64,000 nucleotides of DNA, taken from NCBI GenBank assembly GCA_036513315.1, contig DATBZF010000132.1, positions 38,028 through 102,027 on the forward strand, read 5' to 3'. This document shows, in pieces, positions 42,772-50,947 of the stretch (positions within the stretch are counted from its first letter, which is position 1; each line of letters starts with the position of its first letter). The DNA is from Roseiarcus sp036513315. Lineage in GTDB: Bacteria > Pseudomonadota > Alphaproteobacteria > Rhizobiales > Beijerinckiaceae. A model generated the notes under the pieces. It saw nothing but the letters and a program-made list of their open reading frames with translations. It did no database searches and was not told the origin of the DNA. Made by a program: the position numbers and the translations under genes.

Positions 42772-44400
42772 ATGATCCGCACCGTCGAAACAAAACCATT
42801 CGCCGATCAGAAGCCGGGCACCTCAGGCCTTCGCAAAAAGGTGCCGGTTTTCCAACAGGCCAATTACGTCGAAAATTTCGTGCAGTCGATTTTCGATTCG
42901 CTCGAAGGCTATGCCGGCAAGATGCTCGTGCTCGGCGGCGACGGGCGCTATTATAACCGCGAGGCGATCCAGAAAGTCATCAAGATCGCGGCCGCCAACG
43001 GTTTTGGCCATTTGGTCATCGGGCGCGGCGGCATTCTGTCGACGCCTGCCGTCTCCTGCCTCATCCGCGGACGCGCCGCCTATGGCGGCATCATCCTATC
43101 GGCGAGCCATAACCCAGGCGGCCCCAACGGCGATTTCGGCATCAAATACAATATCGGCAATGGCGGCCCGGCCCCCGAAAAAATCACCGACGCAATTTTC
43201 GCGCGCACCAAGACCATCGCCCATTACAAAATCGCCGATGCGCCCGACGTCGATCTCGATACGATCGGCACGACCAAGGTCGAGGGCGCGACGGTCGATA
43301 TCGTCGATCCCGTCGTCGAATATTCCGCGCTGATGAAGACGCTGTTCGATTTCGATGCAATCCGCGGCCTGTTCGCCTCGGGCTTTCGCATGCGCTTTGA
43401 CGCCATGCACGCGGTGACCGGCCCCTATGCGCACGCCATTCTCGAAGGCGAACTTGGCTCCGGCGCCGGCACGGTGGTCAATGGCGTCCCCCTACCCGAT
43501 TTCGGCGGCCATCATCCAGACCCCAACCTCACCTACGCCAAGGATCTCTACGATCTGATGATGTCGCCGCAAGCGCCCGATTTCGGGGCGGCCTCCGACG
43601 GCGACGGCGACCGCAATCTGATCCTCGGACGCGGCATTTTCATCACCCCTTCGGATTCGCTGGCGATGCTGGCGGCCAATGCGCGCCACGCGCCAGGCTA
43701 TGCCAAGGGGCTGGCGGGCGTCGCCCGCTCGATGCCGACCAGCGCGGCGGCCGACCGCGTCGCCGCCAAGCTCGGCTTGAAATGCTATGAGACGCCGACG
43801 GGCTGGAAGTTTTTCGGCAATCTGCTCGACGCCGGCCTCGCGACAATTTGCGGCGAGGAAAGTTCGGGAACCGGCTCGAACCATTTGCGCGAGAAGGACG
43901 GCCTCTGGGCGGTTCTGTTATGGCTGAGCATTCTCGCCCAGCGCCGCATTTCGGTGCTCGATCTGGCGCACGAACATTGGTCGATCTATGGACGGAATTA
44001 TTACACGCGCCATGATTATGAGGAGATCGATCTTGCCGCCGCCAACGGCCTGATGGACGCGTTGCGTAGCCAACTGACGAGCCTGCCGGGCTCGCTGCAC
44101 GGCGCCCTTAAGGTCAGCGCCGCCGATGATTTCGAATATCACGATCCTGTCGACGGCTCCGACACCAAGGCGCAGGGCGTGCGCATCCTCTTCGAGGGCG
44201 GCTCGCGCATCGTCTACCGGCTGTCGGGCACCGGAACGGCGGGCGCGACGCTGCGCGTCTATATCGAGCGCTATGCGCCCGAAAACGGCGATCTCGGCGA
44301 AGAAACGCAAAGCGCCCTCGCCGACCTGATCGCACTGTCGCGCACGCTTGCCGGCATCGAGCAACGCACGGGCCGCAAGGCGCCGAGCGTCGTCACCTGA
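42772..44400 (+). CDS. pgm: Phosphoglucomutase (alpha-D-glucose phosphate-specific)
   Basis: A 542-residue phosphohexomutase that interconverts glucose 1-phosphate and glucose 6-phosphate for glycogen and envelope polysaccharide synthesis. Four active-site loops are intact: IILSASHNPGGPNGDFGIKY with the phosphoserine, SDGDGDRNLILGRGIFI for magnesium, GEESSGTGSNHLREKDGLWA for sugar binding, and RLSGTGTAGATLRVYIERYA for phosphate. ATG 42772 starts MIRTVETKPF, the usual family opening; the frame continues upstream to 42697 without support. It stands alone here without glycogen genes. Confidence 0.96.
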   Translation: MIRTVETKPFADQKPGTSGLRKKVPVFQQANYVENFVQSIFDSLEGYAGKMLVLGGDGRYYNREAIQKVIKIAAANGFGHLVIGRGGILSTPAVSCLIRGRAAYGGIILSASHNPGGPNGDFGIKYNIGNGGPAPEKITDAIFARTKTIAHYKIADAPDVDLDTIGTTKVEGATVDIVDPVVEYSALMKTLFDFDAIRGLFASGFRMRFDAMHAVTGPYAHAILEGELGSGAGTVVNGVPLPDFGGHHPDPNLTYAKDLYDLMMSPQAPDFGAASDGDGDRNLILGRGIFITPSDSLAMLAANARHAPGYAKGLAGVARSMPTSAAADRVAAKLGLKCYETPTGWKFFGNLLDAGLATICGEESSGTGSNHLREKDGLWAVLLWLSILAQRRISVLDLAHEHWSIYGRNYYTRHDYEEIDLAAANGLMDALRSQLTSLPGSLHGALKVSAADDFEYHDPVDGSDTKAQGVRILFEGGSRIVYRLSGTGTAGATLRVYIERYAPENGDLGEETQSALADLIALSRTLAGIEQRTGRKAPSVVT

Positions 44401-44427
44401 GCGCCGGCCGGCGTTTGATACGCTGAA

Positions 44428-45033
44428 TCAGTTCGCCGTAGCGCCGAGCGCGGCGACTGCGGCTTCGAGAATTTCATCGGAGAGGGCGGGATCGGCGTCG
44501 GCGACGCTGCGCGCCAGCGTCAGGGCGCCGGCCAAGGCAGCCAGTTGCGTGATCGCCTGGCGCCGTGCGTTCTTTCGCAGGCCGGCGGTCTTGCCGGCGG
44601 TCGCGGCGCGGGCGAAGGCGTCGAGATATTTGTGCAGGCCCGCCGCATATTCGTCACGGACCGGCAGCGACTGGCGCGACACGTCGCCGGCGAAGGCGAC
44701 CATCGGGCATCGCGCCGCCGTCGCGTCGCGCGACTTTTTCTCGACGTAGCGGCGTTTGTAATCGTCGAAGGCCCGCGCCCGCTCGGCGGGATCGGCGATC
44801 GCGGCGATCGCTTCGAGCGCCCCAATCGACTTGCCGAAGACATGCGCGCAAGCTGCCGCTTCGAGGTCGTCCTTCGAGCCGAAATGATTGTAGAACCCGC
44901 CATGCGTCATGTCGGCCGCATGCATCAGGTCAGCGATGCTGACGCCGTCGAATCCTTTTTCGCGAAACAAAACCGCAGCGGTTTCAACCACTCGCGCTTT
45001 ATTCTCGTCGGCCTGTTTTCTCGTGATCCGCAT
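44428..45033 (-). CDS. TetR/AcrR family transcriptional regulator
   Basis: A 201-residue regulator. The DNA-binding N-terminus is VVETAAVLFREKGFDGVSIA and DLMHAADMTHGGFYNHFGSK, typical TetR helix-turn-helix. The C-terminal ligand domain contains CPMVAFAGDVSRQS, as in the AcrR-like subgroup with the TetR_C_33-type domain. It is divergent from an MFS gene with a strong palindrome in the spacer, so it most likely represses that transporter. Ligand unknown. Confidence 0.92.
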   Translation of the reverse strand: MRITRKQADENKARVVETAAVLFREKGFDGVSIADLMHAADMTHGGFYNHFGSKDDLEAAACAHVFGKSIGALEAIAAIADPAERARAFDDYKRRYVEKKSRDATAARCPMVAFAGDVSRQSLPVRDEYAAGLHKYLDAFARAATAGKTAGLRKNARRQAITQLAALAGALTLARSVADADPALSDEILEAAVAALGATAN

Positions 45034-45071
45034 GGCTCGCCCGGATTGACCTTCGAACTTTGATGACGTAT

Positions 45072-45090
45072 ATCATCATTGAATGATGAT
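45072..45090. promoter_or_regulatory. Palindromic operator between tetR-type and MFS genes
   Basis: ATCATCATT-G-AATGATGAT is a perfect palindrome with nine-base arms. It sits inside a longer imperfect palindrome running from GATGACGTATATC to GATATCATC (about 45062-45100), 40-60 bases before either gene. It is the probable binding site of the divergent TetR-type regulator. Confidence 0.75.
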
Positions 45091-45158
45091 GGATATCATC
45101 GAAATTTAAGCCTGCCGCGCCTTTCACGCAAGAGGCGAATGCGAGACGGAGCCCCTTG

Positions 45159-46454
45159 ATGTTGGCAAACGCGCTTGCGCTGCGGCTTTCCCGCTATGGC
45201 GTTCATTACGGCTGGGTGATCATCGCCGTCACCTTCCTCACCGCGCTGACCACCGCCGGCGCGGTCGGCGTGCCCGGCGCGCTGATCCTGCCGCTGACCA
45301 AGGAATTCGGCTGGAACACCGCTGAGATTTCGAGCGCGCTGGCGATCCGCCTTGTCCTGTTCGGGTTGATGGCGCCTTTCGCCGCCGCCCTGATCGAGCG
45401 CTATGGCGTGCGCCGCATCGTCATCATCGCCATTGCGATGATCGTCACCGGCCTGCTGCTCGCGCTCGTCATGACCAAGGCCTGGCATCTCGTCGTGCTG
45501 TGGGGGATCATCGTCGGCATCGGCACCGGCATGACGGCGCTGGTGCTCAGCGCGATCATTTCGACGCGCTGGTTCACCGCGCGGCGCGGCCTCGTGCTCG
45601 GCATGCTGACCGCGAGTTCGGCGACCGGACAATTGATCTTCCTGCCGCTCGCCGCCTGGCTCGTCGAGCGTTTCGGCTGGCGCTATGCGCTCGCCCCATC
45701 GGTGATCGGCCTGTTGATCGCCGGCTTGGCTGTGGTCCTGTTCATGCGCGACCGGCCGTCCGACGTCGGCCTCGCCCCCTATGGGGAGCCGGCCCCCGCG
45801 CCGGGACAGGCGATCGCCGCGCCCGCCGCCACCGCGCCGGCGTTCGGTCGCGCCTTTTCGGTGCTCGGCGATATATCGACGAGCGCCACATTCTGGATTC
45901 TGGCGGCGACCTTCTTCATCTGCGGGCTCAGCACCAATGGCCTCGTGCAGACTCATTTCATTTCGCTCTGCGTCGATTTCGGCATGCCGGCGGTCGCCGC
46001 CGCCTCGACCCTGGCGATGATGGGCGTGTTCGATTTCTTCGGCACCATCGCATCGGGCTGGCTGTCCGACCGTTACGACAATCGCGCGCTGCTGTTCTGG
46101 TATTACGGCCTGCGCGGCCTGTCGCTGCTCTACCTGCCCTTCTCGGCGTTTTCGTTCTACGGCCTGTCGCTGTTCGGCGCCTTCTACGGCCTCGACTGGA
46201 TCGCCACCGTGCCGCCGACGGTGCGCCTCAGCGCGCGCGCCTTCGGCAAGGAAAAGGCCGGCGTCGCCTTCGGCTGGATCTTCGCCGCCCATCAACTGGG
46301 CGCCGCCACCGCCGCCTTCGGCGCCGGCCTGTCGCGCAGCGTGCTGGCGAGCTACCTGCCGGCATTCTTCGCCGCCGGCGTCATGTGCCTCGTCGCGGCG
46401 GGGATTGTGTGGCTGATCAGGAAGAACCCGGTGGGGCAGGCGGCGGCGGCGTGA
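45159..46454 (+). CDS. Major facilitator superfamily transporter
   Basis: A 431-residue membrane protein with 12 predicted transmembrane segments. The MFS motif between helices 2 and 3 is weak; GTGMTALVLSAIISTRWFTA and RRGLVLGMLTASSATGQLIF resemble the monocarboxylate/OFA-type subgroup with a central loop (APAPGQAIAAPAATAPAFGR) dividing the halves. The second half has SGWLSDRYDNRALLFWYYGL. Substrate cannot be deduced. It is divergent from a TetR-type regulator, an arrangement common for drug or metabolite exporters, although the sequence type also fits organic-acid uptake. Confidence 0.9.
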   Translation: MLANALALRLSRYGVHYGWVIIAVTFLTALTTAGAVGVPGALILPLTKEFGWNTAEISSALAIRLVLFGLMAPFAAALIERYGVRRIVIIAIAMIVTGLLLALVMTKAWHLVVLWGIIVGIGTGMTALVLSAIISTRWFTARRGLVLGMLTASSATGQLIFLPLAAWLVERFGWRYALAPSVIGLLIAGLAVVLFMRDRPSDVGLAPYGEPAPAPGQAIAAPAATAPAFGRAFSVLGDISTSATFWILAATFFICGLSTNGLVQTHFISLCVDFGMPAVAAASTLAMMGVFDFFGTIASGWLSDRYDNRALLFWYYGLRGLSLLYLPFSAFSFYGLSLFGAFYGLDWIATVPPTVRLSARAFGKEKAGVAFGWIFAAHQLGAATAAFGAGLSRSVLASYLPAFFAAGVMCLVAAGIVWLIRKNPVGQAAAA

Positions 46455-46546
46455 AAAGGGGGGGCGAGGGTTGAAAGCGCGGCCTGCGCTCGCTGGAAGA
46501 TCGACTACCTTTTTGCACGTCTCCCTTGATGGCTACGTCTTCCCTG

Positions 46547-46566
46547 GATATATTACTGGATATATC
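46547..46566. promoter_or_regulatory. Inverted repeat upstream of the vapBC-like pair
   Basis: GATATAT-TACTGG-ATATATC has perfect seven-base arms in an AT-rich patch, 14 bases before the antitoxin start codon. It overlaps the likely promoter and is the obvious candidate autoregulatory operator. Confidence 0.6.
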
Positions 46567-46580
46567 TACGGGAGCCGAGC

Positions 46581-46880
46581 ATGGCCAATTCGCAGAAGCG
46601 CGCCGTCCAGAATTACCGTTCGCGCCTGAGCGAGCGCGGCTTGGCGCGCTTCGAGGTGCTTGGCCTGCAATCGGACCGTGAGTTGATCCGCTCACTGGCG
46701 CGCCGGCTCGCTGAGGACAGCGCGAACGCCGCCCGCATCCGCGCGACGGTCAAAAACACGATCGCCGGCGAGCCGCGGAAAAAGGGCGGGATTCTCGCCG
46801 CCCTGCGCCGCTCGCCGATGGTTGGCGCGGAGCTCGATCTATCCCGCCTGCGTGACAAGGGGCGCAAGGTCGATCTTTAA
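46581..46880 (+). CDS. VapB-like antitoxin of a type II toxin-antitoxin module
   Basis: A 99-residue basic protein. The N-terminal part NYRSRLSERGLARFEVLGLQ and SDRELIRSLARRLAEDSANA fits a ribbon-helix-helix DNA-binding antitoxin, and the C-terminal tail KKGGILAALRRSPMVGAELD resembles toxin-binding peptides in which an R-S-P-x-V-G-A-E-L-D motif blocks a PIN toxin. It overlaps the toxin gene by one base (TAATG), the standard arrangement of vapBC pairs. Confidence 0.85.
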   Translation: MANSQKRAVQNYRSRLSERGLARFEVLGLQSDRELIRSLARRLAEDSANAARIRATVKNTIAGEPRKKGGILAALRRSPMVGAELDLSRLRDKGRKVDL

Positions 46881-47308
46881 TGCGTTACCTGCTCGACACG
46901 AACATTCTCAGCAATGCCGCCAGGCCGAGTCCGTCGAAATCCCTCATCGCCTGGATGTCCGAACAAGCGGACGAGGATTTGTTCATCGCCTCGCTCACGG
47001 TCGCCGAAATCCGCCGCGGTGTTCTGGAAAAGCCTCGGGGCAAGCGACAGGACCAGCTCGAAGCCTGGTTTTCCGGCCCGGAAGGCCCGCAAGCTTTGTT
47101 TGCCGGACGCGTCCTGCCCTTCGATGAAAAGGCAGCGCTGATCTGGGCGCGGCTGATGGCGGACGGCCGGGACAGAGGGCGGCCGCGTAGCGCCCTCGAT
47201 ATGATCATCGCGGCGATCGCAGAGGCCAACGCATGCGTCGTCGTCACCGACAATGTGAAGGACTTTCACGGCGTCGAGATCATCAATCCGCTGCGCGGGG
47301 CAGTGTGA
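46880..47308 (+). CDS. VapC/FitB-like PIN-domain toxin
   Basis: A 142-residue PIN-domain endoribonuclease. The acidic metal-binding residues are present: Asp6 in YLLDTNILSN, Glu in ASLTVAEIRRGV, Asp in PRSALDMIIAAIAE, and the terminal TDNVKDFHGVEIINP. Unlike the fragment at 8810 this gene is complete. VapC toxins typically cleave initiator tRNA or rRNA; the FitB-like sequence type leaves the target open. Start codon overlaps the antitoxin stop. Confidence 0.92.
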   Translation: MRYLLDTNILSNAARPSPSKSLIAWMSEQADEDLFIASLTVAEIRRGVLEKPRGKRQDQLEAWFSGPEGPQALFAGRVLPFDEKAALIWARLMADGRDRGRPRSALDMIIAAIAEANACVVVTDNVKDFHGVEIINPLRGAV

Positions 47309-47418
47309 AGCGCCGGGCGCCATTGACGTGGCCCGTCGATCGCAATTGTCGCGGCGCCAAAAAAAGCGATTTGCGTCACAGTTGCCGCAAGCCGCCGCCG
47401 CGTGCGGCGATAAGCCTT

Positions 47419-47561
47419 CATTGATCTCTTGGCGGCTATTCTGCGCGGAAGAAGATTGAACTCAAGGGCGGCCTCGCAGAGGCCGTCGCCGGAGGCGATG
47501 CGCCTTGCGCACCCTTGACTTCAATCTTCTTCCGCGCTCCGCTCGCGCCAAGAAATCAATG
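47419..47561. repeat. Inverted-repeat (foldback) element with 50-base arms
   Basis: Arms 47419-47468 and 47512-47561 match as inverse complements at about 40 of 50 positions; the mismatches cluster in one 8-9 base block. The best-conserved part is GCGCGGAAGAAGATTGAA. The 43-base centre has GGCCTCGCAGAGGCC and CGCCGGAGGCG hairpins, the same style as the interior of the element at 15838-15939. Confidence 0.75.
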
Positions 47562-47649
47562 CAGGATTATGGTCAAACGCTCCTGGTCAGCCGCGCGGAT
47601 CAAAAATGCGATAGTCAGAGCGAGATGATTGTTGATCGAGTCATCCGCC

Positions 47650-47684
47650 CGTCATTGCGAGGGAGCGCAGCGACGAAGATTCCA
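47650..47684. repeat. Dispersed repeat, partial copy
   Basis: CGTCATTGCGAGGGAGCGCA then GCGACGAAGATTCCATGGG resembles the other copies at 16147 and 49271 (inverted). The distal half is diverged, and it lies about 70 bases before the IS110-type transposase gene. Confidence 0.55.
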
Positions 47685-47754
47685 TGGGGGGTGGATAGCG
47701 GCCGGTCGTGTTGCCAGACTGAGGTTGCAATACCACCCACTCTGGAGATGACAG

Positions 47755-48942
47755 ATGTCACTTGAACCGCACGCAGCACCCGCCGCTATCCAAACGCATT
47801 TTGGCGCCATTTTCGTTTCGTTGGAACTGAGCCGATCGACCTGGCTGGTCACTTCGCTGATTCCTGGCGGCGGGGGGAAGATGTCCAAGCACGGGGTGCG
47901 CGCGGGAGACGTCGCTGGCTTGCTGGCTCGTTTTTCGGAGCTCAGACGCAAGGGGCTGGCTCGAACGGGGGAGAACTATCCGATCGTCGTCATCCAGGAG
48001 GCGGGGTTGGACGCCTTCTGGATCCATCGCGTTCTTGAGCAGGAAGGGATCGAGAGCCACGTGGTGGACGCGGCTTCGATCGCCGTTTCGCGGCGGCGGC
48101 GGAGAGCCAAGACGGACAGGATCGATGGGGAGGCGTTGCTTCGCGCGCTTCTCGCCTTCAAACGCGGCGAGCCGCGGGTCTGTTCGATGGTGCGGGCGCC
48201 GACGCCCGAGGAGGAGGACCGCCGCCGCATCTGTCGCGAGCGCAAGGTGTTGATCGCGGAACGGGTGCGGCACGTCAACCGGATCAAGGGATTGCTGTTC
48301 TCCCAGGGGACCGGCGATTACCAACCGCTTGGCCGCGACCGCCGGCGGGCGCTGGAGACGCTTCGCACTGGCGACGGGCGCGAGCTCGCGCCGCATTTGA
48401 AGAGGCAGATCGGGCGCGAACTGGATCGGCTCGAACTGCTGATGGAGCAGATCGCAGCGGTGGAGGGCGAGCGCGACGCGATGCTGAGCGCGGCGATCGA
48501 AGCCGAGGCGGCTCCGGCGCTCCAGAACGCGCCCGCGCCTGTGCGGATGTTGGCGAACGTGAAGAGCATCGGTCCGGAATTCGCCGCCGTCCTGTGGACG
48601 GAGGGGTTCTGCCGATCTTTCGCCAATCGCCGACAGGTCGCCGCTTACGCCGGTTTGGCGCCGACGCCCTGGCAGAGCGGATCGATCGACCGCGAACAGG
48701 GCGTATCGAAGGCCGGCAATCCGCGCCTGCGAACGACGATGATCCAACTGGCCTGGCTATGGTTGCGTCATCAACCGGATTCGGAACTGACGCGCTGGTT
48801 CCACGAGCGGCAGGCGAGACAGGGGGCGCGTAAGACGACAATCGTCGCGCTCGCCCGCAAGCTGCTTGTCGCGCTGTGGAAATACGTGACCGCCGGCGTC
48901 GTTATCGAAGGAGCCGTCATGAAGGCCGCCGCCGCTTTCTGA
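47755..48942 (+). CDS. IS110-family transposase
   Basis: A 395-residue DEDD-type recombinase of the IS110 family. The N-terminal RuvC-like domain (IFVSLELSRSTWLVTSLIPG, then VIQEAGLDAFWIHRVLEQEG and the conserved RRRRRAKTDRIDGEALLRAL) is followed by a helical region and the C-terminal Transposase_20 domain with LANVKSIGPEFAAVLWTEGF, and the serine-containing SKAGNPRLRTTMIQLAWLW. In place of the first aspartate of DEDD there is a glutamate (S-L-E-L-S). The gene looks intact. These elements have no terminal inverted repeats and move by RNA-guided recombination in characterised members; I could not fix the exact ends. Confidence 0.93.
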   Translation: MSLEPHAAPAAIQTHFGAIFVSLELSRSTWLVTSLIPGGGGKMSKHGVRAGDVAGLLARFSELRRKGLARTGENYPIVVIQEAGLDAFWIHRVLEQEGIESHVVDAASIAVSRRRRRAKTDRIDGEALLRALLAFKRGEPRVCSMVRAPTPEEEDRRRICRERKVLIAERVRHVNRIKGLLFSQGTGDYQPLGRDRRRALETLRTGDGRELAPHLKRQIGRELDRLELLMEQIAAVEGERDAMLSAAIEAEAAPALQNAPAPVRMLANVKSIGPEFAAVLWTEGFCRSFANRRQVAAYAGLAPTPWQSGSIDREQGVSKAGNPRLRTTMIQLAWLWLRHQPDSELTRWFHERQARQGARKTTIVALARKLLVALWKYVTAGVVIEGAVMKAAAAF

Positions 48943-49451
48943 GGAGGTCCAGCCTCCCAACGTCTTCCTCCCCGTCCGCCGAGGCCCGATCAGCCTCGGT
49001 CGATCCGGGTGGGCGAACCGATGGATTGCATGGCTTCAAAAGCCGTGACGAAGAATGGTTTCGCCCTCCCGAGCCTCAGCCGCCGAATGCGGAATCATGG
49101 TGCTGATCGCTGAAACGCGACGACCGAATGTGAGTTTGTTCTGGCTATCAACCAGATCACGAAAACAGGCTCGGACCAGATCGACGACATTCAAAGGAAA
49201 CAAAATGACAAGCTGAATTTCCCCTTGACCGAAAAATCCCCATGTGAGCAATCCAGACGGGGCTAGCAGAGCTCAGTCTGGATTGCTTCGTCGCTGCGCT
49301 TCCTCGCGATGACGGACAAACCAATTGAGAACAATGGGGCGCCGCTCTCGTTTCGCCGTGTCGATTCCTCGACTGCTATGACTGGTCGCTTTGTGAGCTT
49401 ACGGATAGGGTCAGTGATGTTCTCGCGCTCGAGGCCAATGGCGGCGCTGCA
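48943..49451. other. Intergenic region after the IS110-type transposase
   Basis: In these 509 bases I see only a dispersed repeat copy at 49271-49316. The first ~100 bases may still belong to the insertion sequence. No gene supported. Confidence 0.5.
49271..49316. repeat. Dispersed repeat (GTCATTGCGAG family), copy inverted
   Basis: GCTCAGTCTGGATTGCTTCG then TCGCTGCGCTTCCTCGCGAT is almost the same as 16147-16191, in the same orientation, and the inverse of parts of 16015-16078 and 18792-18852. Confidence 0.7.
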
Positions 49452-50741
49452 ATGATCAATAGGCGCAATTTCATCGGTATCGCTGCTTCGGTTTCGACGA
49501 TAGGCCGGACCCGAGCGCTTGCCGCGCGGCCGCTTGTAGACTCGACTTCAATGCTTCAAAACGCGATCGACAAGGCGCGGAGCAGCGGCGATGTCGCCAA
49601 AATCCCGCCGGGCGCGAGCTATGTTTCGCAGCTTCGGATATCCGGCAATTTGCGCCTGCTGGGCGGAGGCGCGGATAGTCGCCTTGTCGGAACCGGATTG
49701 GGGCCGATGCTCATGATCGAACGCGCCGATCGCGTCGCGATTGAGAACGTCGGTTTCGATGGCGGCGGCGGCAAGCCTGGCGGGGAGTCCGGCCTCATCG
49801 AAGCGCGGGACGTCGGCAATTTCAGCTTTTCCGATTGCAGAATCGAGCGAGCCTCAGGTTATGGCCTCAAGATCGAGCGTTGCGGCGGACGCGTCGAGCG
49901 CTCATTTTTCCGGGGACTTTCGGAAGCGGCGATCCACAGTCTTGACGGGGCGGCCCTTTCGATCGCCGGCAATCGCGTCGAGGACTGCGGGTCGAACGGC
50001 ATCCAGGTCTGGCGCTCAGCGAAGGGTCCGGACGGGACCATCATCCGTGACAATCGCGTCGAGCGCGTGCGCGCCGATCGCGGCGGCGACGGGCCTTACG
50101 GCAATGCGATCAGCGTATTCCGGGCGGAAGGCGTCTCCTGCGCGGGCAATATCGTGCGCGGCGCGGCGTTCTCCGCTATCCGCTACAATTCCAGTTCGAA
50201 CGCCCTGATCACCGGGAACAATTGCAGCGATATCGGCGAGACCGCGATTTATGTCGAATTCGCCTTCGAAGGGGCGATCGTGTCGTCGAACGTGATCGAT
50301 GGCGCTTCGACCGGCGTCTCGGTCACCAATTTCGATCAAGGCGGCAGGCTCGCCGTCGTCACTGGCAATGTCGTGCGCAATCTCACCAGGCCGCTTCCGG
50401 AAGGCGGCGACATATTCGGCATCGGCATCCATGTCGAGGCGGACACGGCGGTGACCGGAAATGCCGTCGACAATGCCGGTTTCGCAGGATTGAAGCTCGG
50501 CTATGGCGTCGGCCTGCGCGATGTCGTCGCCGCCGATAACGTGCTTAGCGATTGCGGCTTCGGCATTGCCGTGTCGGTCGCGCCCGGCGCCGGCGGAGCG
50601 ACGATTCGCGACAACCGCATCGCTCGCGCCCGCCGTGGCGCCATTGTCGGCATGGCCTGGAACGCGATCGCTTCGTCGGATCTCGTGGCGGAAGCGGCGA
50701 AATATCCGCTGCTCGCGATGTCGGGAAACGAAGTTCGCTAA
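49452..50741 (+). CDS. TIGR03808-like Tat-exported right-handed beta-helix protein
   Basis: A 429-residue exported protein. The start MINRRNFIGIAASVSTIG is a twin-arginine signal. The mature part is a parallel beta-helix of many short turns rich in N-x-V/I and D-N/G-N motifs (IAGNRVEDCGSNGIQVW, IRDNRVERVRADRGG, GNNCSDIGETAIYVEFAF, VTGNAVDNAGFAGLKLGYGV, IRDNRIARARRGAIVGMAWN). This matches the TIGR03808 family of Tat-translocated repetitive proteins from Rhizobiales, of unknown function; a carbohydrate-related role is plausible from the fold. No catalytic residues assigned. Confidence 0.85.
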   Translation: MINRRNFIGIAASVSTIGRTRALAARPLVDSTSMLQNAIDKARSSGDVAKIPPGASYVSQLRISGNLRLLGGGADSRLVGTGLGPMLMIERADRVAIENVGFDGGGGKPGGESGLIEARDVGNFSFSDCRIERASGYGLKIERCGGRVERSFFRGLSEAAIHSLDGAALSIAGNRVEDCGSNGIQVWRSAKGPDGTIIRDNRVERVRADRGGDGPYGNAISVFRAEGVSCAGNIVRGAAFSAIRYNSSSNALITGNNCSDIGETAIYVEFAFEGAIVSSNVIDGASTGVSVTNFDQGGRLAVVTGNVVRNLTRPLPEGGDIFGIGIHVEADTAVTGNAVDNAGFAGLKLGYGVGLRDVVAADNVLSDCGFGIAVSVAPGAGGATIRDNRIARARRGAIVGMAWNAIASSDLVAEAAKYPLLAMSGNEVR

Positions 50742-50947
50742 GAGCGCGACACGAAGATCATGCTGTCTGAGCGATAATCCTCGCTAGGCTTCGCGTGACG
50801 AGGAAGGCGAGCGAGGAGGAGAGATCAATACGAATTCCGCGTCCGACAAATCGCTCGCGCCCTGCTAACGTGATAACGCCCAGGAACCGAGACTTCGCGA
50901 ATTTTCTGGGATGTCGGCACACCAGCCCCGGTCAGCCGCCGCCGCTC

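Larger units (their letters stand above)
47309..47754. other. Intergenic region with inverted-repeat element, upstream of the IS110 transposase
   Basis: No gene is supported in these 446 bases. They hold the inverted-repeat element at 47419-47561, a dispersed repeat copy at 47650-47684, and the leader of the IS110-family transposase gene. In IS110-group elements a structured non-coding RNA is encoded beside the transposase, so such an RNA could lie near its left end here. Confidence 0.5.

Noticed and set aside
45096..46295. 399-codon open frame antisense to the MFS gene
   Set aside because: No conserved motif, extreme Glu/Arg/His/Gln content, and it covers a well-supported transporter gene.
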